64,000 bases of DNA from the NCBI GenBank assembly GCA_000469685.2, contig LS997565.1:3312005-3376004 (forward strand). The letters run 5' to 3'. Each line of letters opens with the position of its first letter. Positions within the stretch are counted from its first letter, which is position 1. The translations under genes were made by a program, and so were the position numbers. The stretch is from Haemonchus contortus. Its lineage: Eukaryota > Nematoda > Chromadorea > Rhabditida > Trichostrongylidae. The notes under the pieces are model-generated. The model was not told the origin of the DNA. It worked only from the letters and a program-made list of their open reading frames with translations, and did no database searches. Shown here piece after piece: positions 59,881 through 64,000 of the stretch.

Positions 59881-62800
59881 AAGTCATAAAAAATTCCAAA
59901 ATAATTAATCTATTTGACTCCAGACTGATGTTTTGAAACTAAGCCTTCGACTAGCAGCTTTGTTGCTCTGTTTGACTCTCTGATACCCACCTGCTCTTTT
60001 CAATGACCATCAGCCTAGGAGAGGGAAGTGATTTGATACTTATATTCTTAGGCGATTGAGTAGGGAAGATGTTGGAGGTATTAAACTAGCACTTGCTCCG
60101 TCGTATCAGCATTCGTAACTGTTGCTCTGGCCTACTCTCTCTAGCCGGAGGATCAAAGGCAAGACTCGAGGTCTGCTAGAGCCTTTACATTCGCGAACTA
60201 CCCAAAGATTGATACTCGCTTCTTTTTTTTACAGAAAAAAAGCTGACCGTTTACCGGCTACGGACCAACATTGCCGGAGTCTAGGCAGTAAAGTGTAGCT
60301 GTGATATCTAGGCCTTGCCATCATCAATATGTAGAGCTTAATCAGGTGACACGGCTTATGCTCGGATTTGAAGTACAGGATACCTTAAAAACGAATCTCT
60401 CGCTGCAATAAAAACTTCTGATGGTCAATTCATCAGCGTACTGAACCGTCAACCTTACTGGAAACGAACTTCCTTGTCCCAGAACATCCCTATACCCAAT
60501 TCCCTTTGGTCCCTATCCTGACCCACCTCTTAGGTGAGGGATAAGATGTTCTAACAATCGTCTAGGTCGCGATTTGTTTACCGTAACCATTTGTTATTCA
60601 TGTGTGCCGCTATCTATCCAAACATGAGCAAGCGATTAACGCCATGCATGATTCAAGGCGGCGAAGCGTCAAGATGGAGCAAAATGGTAGTGGCTACTAT
60701 AGCATTGAAGATTGTCCCATGCAACAAGTTTGGTTAATCAGCATAATGTGGGAAGGGTTCGTATGCATGTTCATCAAAATTTAGAAAGCTATGAACCTCC
60801 AGTTTTTTGCAGTAACGTTGTCCCAGTATGAGCAGCTGTATGTAGCGATGTCGTGGAACAGAGCGGAAGTGACCTGTAGTCCTTTCTGAGTTGTTAGATA
60901 GTAGTCAATTCCGTTGAGAAGAATGTCCAGTAGGGGAGACCCCGTGTGCTGTTAACCATGGGTTATGATGGCGTCGAGCCATTACCTGGGGGTTTCTTTA
61001 TTATTAAACAAGAACTCCGAACCATTTGTTAAGGTCTCAGAAGCCTCTGTGTCAGTAGCTACGATCCAGACTGTACGGCGTCTGTAGCTCAGTAACAGCG
61101 GGTCTTAAGAGGGTTTCAATAAGGGTAAGTTAGACTAAGTAATCCTGACAAATACCGGAACTATGATCGAATTTCGCTTGTTCCCAAGTTGTTTTGGGCA
61201 AATTCTCATTTCAATCCTGTCAGGGGCTTCTTATCAGTACAAATAGAATATGTGTATGCAGGATCGTCAGGTACCCCATAGATGGGCCCTCAACATTCAC
61301 ATCGATTGACTCCCTCAGGCTATCATGCACAGCTTCTTCCGTGATCTCGTGGTGAACTGGTAGTGCTCGCTTCCCCTTCTGGGGTGAGCCTTCCTACTTC
61401 ACGATTCTCCGAGCGAACAAGACAGAAGAAATTTTTCTCGAGTGGTCCTACTCCTACATAGACAAGAAGTAAGAAGTATACTGAAAATGCTTTATTTTTA
61501 ATCTCAAATTATTTCATTTGAGTCGGTATGATCGAATGTTTGACCTACGACATCGATAAAATAAGCGTAGGCTTCATGTCGAAATATTAGGACAAATGAG
61601 GAGGGCGCAGATTTCCAATATGGGACTGTCGGCATGGACGACAAATCAACGCTACCGACGCTAACTTACCATTAGACAGTAATGGTCATGAGCATAACAA
61701 AATCAGTGAAAGAACTTCGGTAGAGGTCAGATTCATTGCTGTGGCCACTACTGTGCTGATCTCAAAAATGCAGTTCGGCAAGGGCAGTTTTAGCCCAAAT
61801 TCCAGATGTACAGCGTCAGTTCGAGCGAATTGCTTGAACTGGACTCGGATAGCAGCTCTCGTCGCTATCTCAGCATGGCCCAGGGCCAGAGACTGTCAGG
61901 AGGTCTTCATTGAATACACTTTGAGGGGTAAAATATCCTTGTAAGGAAGGCATAAGAAGTCTTGAAAGCGTTGACATCACAGATCTGGTGAGCTTTTTTC
62001 CCCTTGTGATTAAGATGATTCATGGAAATATCCTGGTTTGTGCAAACAATAGAGGAAAGCGAAGCGAAAGGTTGCACGTGACTCAATTCCTACGTAAAAG
62101 TGCGGTATGGGGGCTTTTCGGGACTGGTTGGCCCATGATATGTACGAGCACTGATAGTACCTCCATGGTGTCTTTAACAGAGTGAATCGCTTTGAAGAAG
62201 TAATTATATGGGATTGGAGTTCAGATGCTCGGTTCCAGCAATTTTTTGAAATGCGCTATGCATTCAAACTGCACCTACTTTAGATGAGGTATTGATTGCG
62301 AAAAAGTCCTTTCTAACGAGCTTAGAGATCTCGCCGATTTTGTGACAATGTTTTCATTAGCGCTGCCTTAGAAAAGTCAAATCTTGCCGTTCCCCTTGCA
62401 GGTGCTCGATCTTCTGTTAAGACGGTTTCTACAATGAGGCTCAATTGAATTCTTTGTTGGCCATTCCATTGCTTTACCCTAGGGTGGACACTTGCCAAAA
62501 AGGATCCTTTCATTTCGTCACCTTTTCAGTTTCAAACAGATGTCGCTTCTCCCAAGTAACCGGTTCGGCCGGTTCCCTATTTGTCTATTTGCAGAGCAGT
62601 TTGGGCCAGTTCAACGTTTACCGATGTTGACCAATGCCTTACTTTTTGATGTGAATACGTCAAGCTCTGTTTCCACGTTTTCCTCAGTTTCTCGGCGATT
62701 TGCGTCGGTGGGTGGAGGTTGTCGGTTCGCTTTGGCATGCCATGAAGGCAATGCTTCCTACCTAATCAGCGGCTCCGCATAGCATTTTTACTGATAACGA

Positions 62801-64000
62801 GACGTATGTACATTTGTCGATCATTTCGCTGTCCCAAACTATCAGTTCCATGCACTTCAATAGAATGTTGTTAAGATGTCCTCAAAAGAAGCGGAAATGT
62901 GTGAGGTAGCGAACTGTTTATTGACATTTGTCCTTATACTCATATTATTACGCTGTCCGTATTCGATCTCGATATGATATTCTATGCCCATTGGCTGAAC
63001 ATGTGAAGCTGTTACGAATTTATCAAGTGTTCTTCCGGAAAAATGGCTTCTCTCTTTATCAGAGATGAAGCTGTGGATATTTTTGTGCTGACCGTCTATT
63101 TCCTCTATTCTGCGTTTTCGCTAATCAAATAAGAAGATTAGTCCGTTGTAGCGTTTACGATAACTGAGAGTAAAGTTTGTGTAAACGCACGACGTTCGTA
63201 CTTCTGGATGCTTTCGTAGTGCACACGAGTATCTGGCATCGCTCCAACGAACCAAGGTCCTCTGTTAGAGTGTTGGAAGAGTATCTGTTAGAAATTTCAC
63301 AAAAGTCCTGATTTTTCTTAAATAATCCGGAAGTTTCCAGCTGAATATTGTGGAAGCATATTACTCATCTTCATGCCCATCAGTTTTCTGGGGTCTGTAC
63401 GCTGGTCGACTCACCAGATAGAGGTTCGGCTCAGCTTTCGCCTTACTTGTTTCCGGTTTTGGAACGTTGGAACTAGGCGTGCCCACAATCACTTTGAAAG
63501 TCTAAATTTTCAACCGTTTCACCATAACAGGATACATTAAGCAAGCAAGAGGTAGTCAGATCTGCTATGCGCATACATTAACTTAGTGTCCTTATTTAGT
63601 ATGATAGTTCCATGAAAACTTCCAGAACTCAAATGCCTTACCAAACTTTCCCTACCTATAAACCTATGGCTGCCCACTACATTCCCTACGATTCATTCTT
63701 GTCGAGCCTTTGTCCATTTTTTTTTGTTTTCGCCATGCATTCTGTACTTATTTTCGCTTATATTCTATTTTTGTTTTTCGGTTGGCTGTGCTTGCCACCG
63801 CCATGCTCGTTTGCTCACACCTTCCAATCGCTACCGCTTCCTCCTTCAGAAGTCGCATCATTGCACGCCCAATATTGTCCACGAAATTCCCTGTGGTCGA
63901 GAATTCTAAGCACTGTCGTTTGGCTTTGTTGTTCCTACCTTACCTTTCTGGAGGAAGTTAGAAAATGATGAAAATAGTTATTTTTCCCTAGAGCTTCTGT
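59881..64000. other. Right-hand 4 kb, no recognised gene
   Basis: No srsx exon, transposon terminus or RNA gene was identified. Open frames stay below about 120 codons; the longest (63612-63968) is hydrophobic and ends near the window edge without a recognised motif. The slightly higher GC and patchy frames on both strands between 61.3 and 62.8 kb could be an old retroelement or exons of an unrelated gene; I could not show either. Confidence 0.35.

Overview
The window looks like nuclear DNA of a nematode, probably a clade V or strongylid parasite (inference). It is AT-rich. Its genes are split into short exons with GT...TTTCAG introns, and nearly every coding exon found belongs to one nematode-specific chemoreceptor family, srsx (serpentine type 7TM GPCR). 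Between and inside these genes lie decayed LINE, Penelope-like, Tc1/mariner, hAT-like and SINE elements. No rRNA, canonical tRNA, CRISPR or bacterial-type operon was seen.

Layout. From 1 to about 5.4 kb are two minus-strand srsx copies, one cut by the window edge and one lacking exon 1. From about 5.4 to 43.2 kb runs a plus-strand srsx array: gene A (6216-9787), gene B (12206-19293, broken), an orphan last exon (21774-21903), gene C (26582-30419, intact) and gene D (36855-40883, internally deleted). A small Tyr/Pro-rich, Cys-tailed gene (42870-43192) and its dead copy (about 23727-24068) travel with the 3' ends of srsx genes. From 43.5 to 59.1 kb the array is on the minus strand again: gene F (43485-46944, intact), gene G (49575-52639, frameshifted) and gene H (54612-59061, intact). 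From 59.9 to 64 kb I recognise nothing firm.

All srsx genes share seven coding exons, with exons 2-6 of 99, 132, 114, 137 and 193 nt and identical phases. Reading these phases allowed full models of 303-305 aa and exposed single-base lesions. Each visible first exon is preceded 15-16 nt upstream by a 3' splice acceptor, suggesting spliced-leader trans-splicing onto a very short leader. The plus-strand genes share an unusual GC 5' splice site in intron 3, where minus-strand paralogues have GT.

The first 5.4 kb is repeated in direct orientation at 51.5-57.3 kb. The right copy contains a 448-bp inverted-repeat element with an 8-bp target duplication, and the left copy has the matching empty site, so the insertion followed the duplication or separates two haplotypes. 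A second duplicated block (21.4-24.1 and 40.4-43.2 kb) carries an srsx last exon plus the small Cys-tailed gene. The picture is a fast-turnover chemoreceptor cluster with about three intact receptors, one doubtful receptor and six relics.
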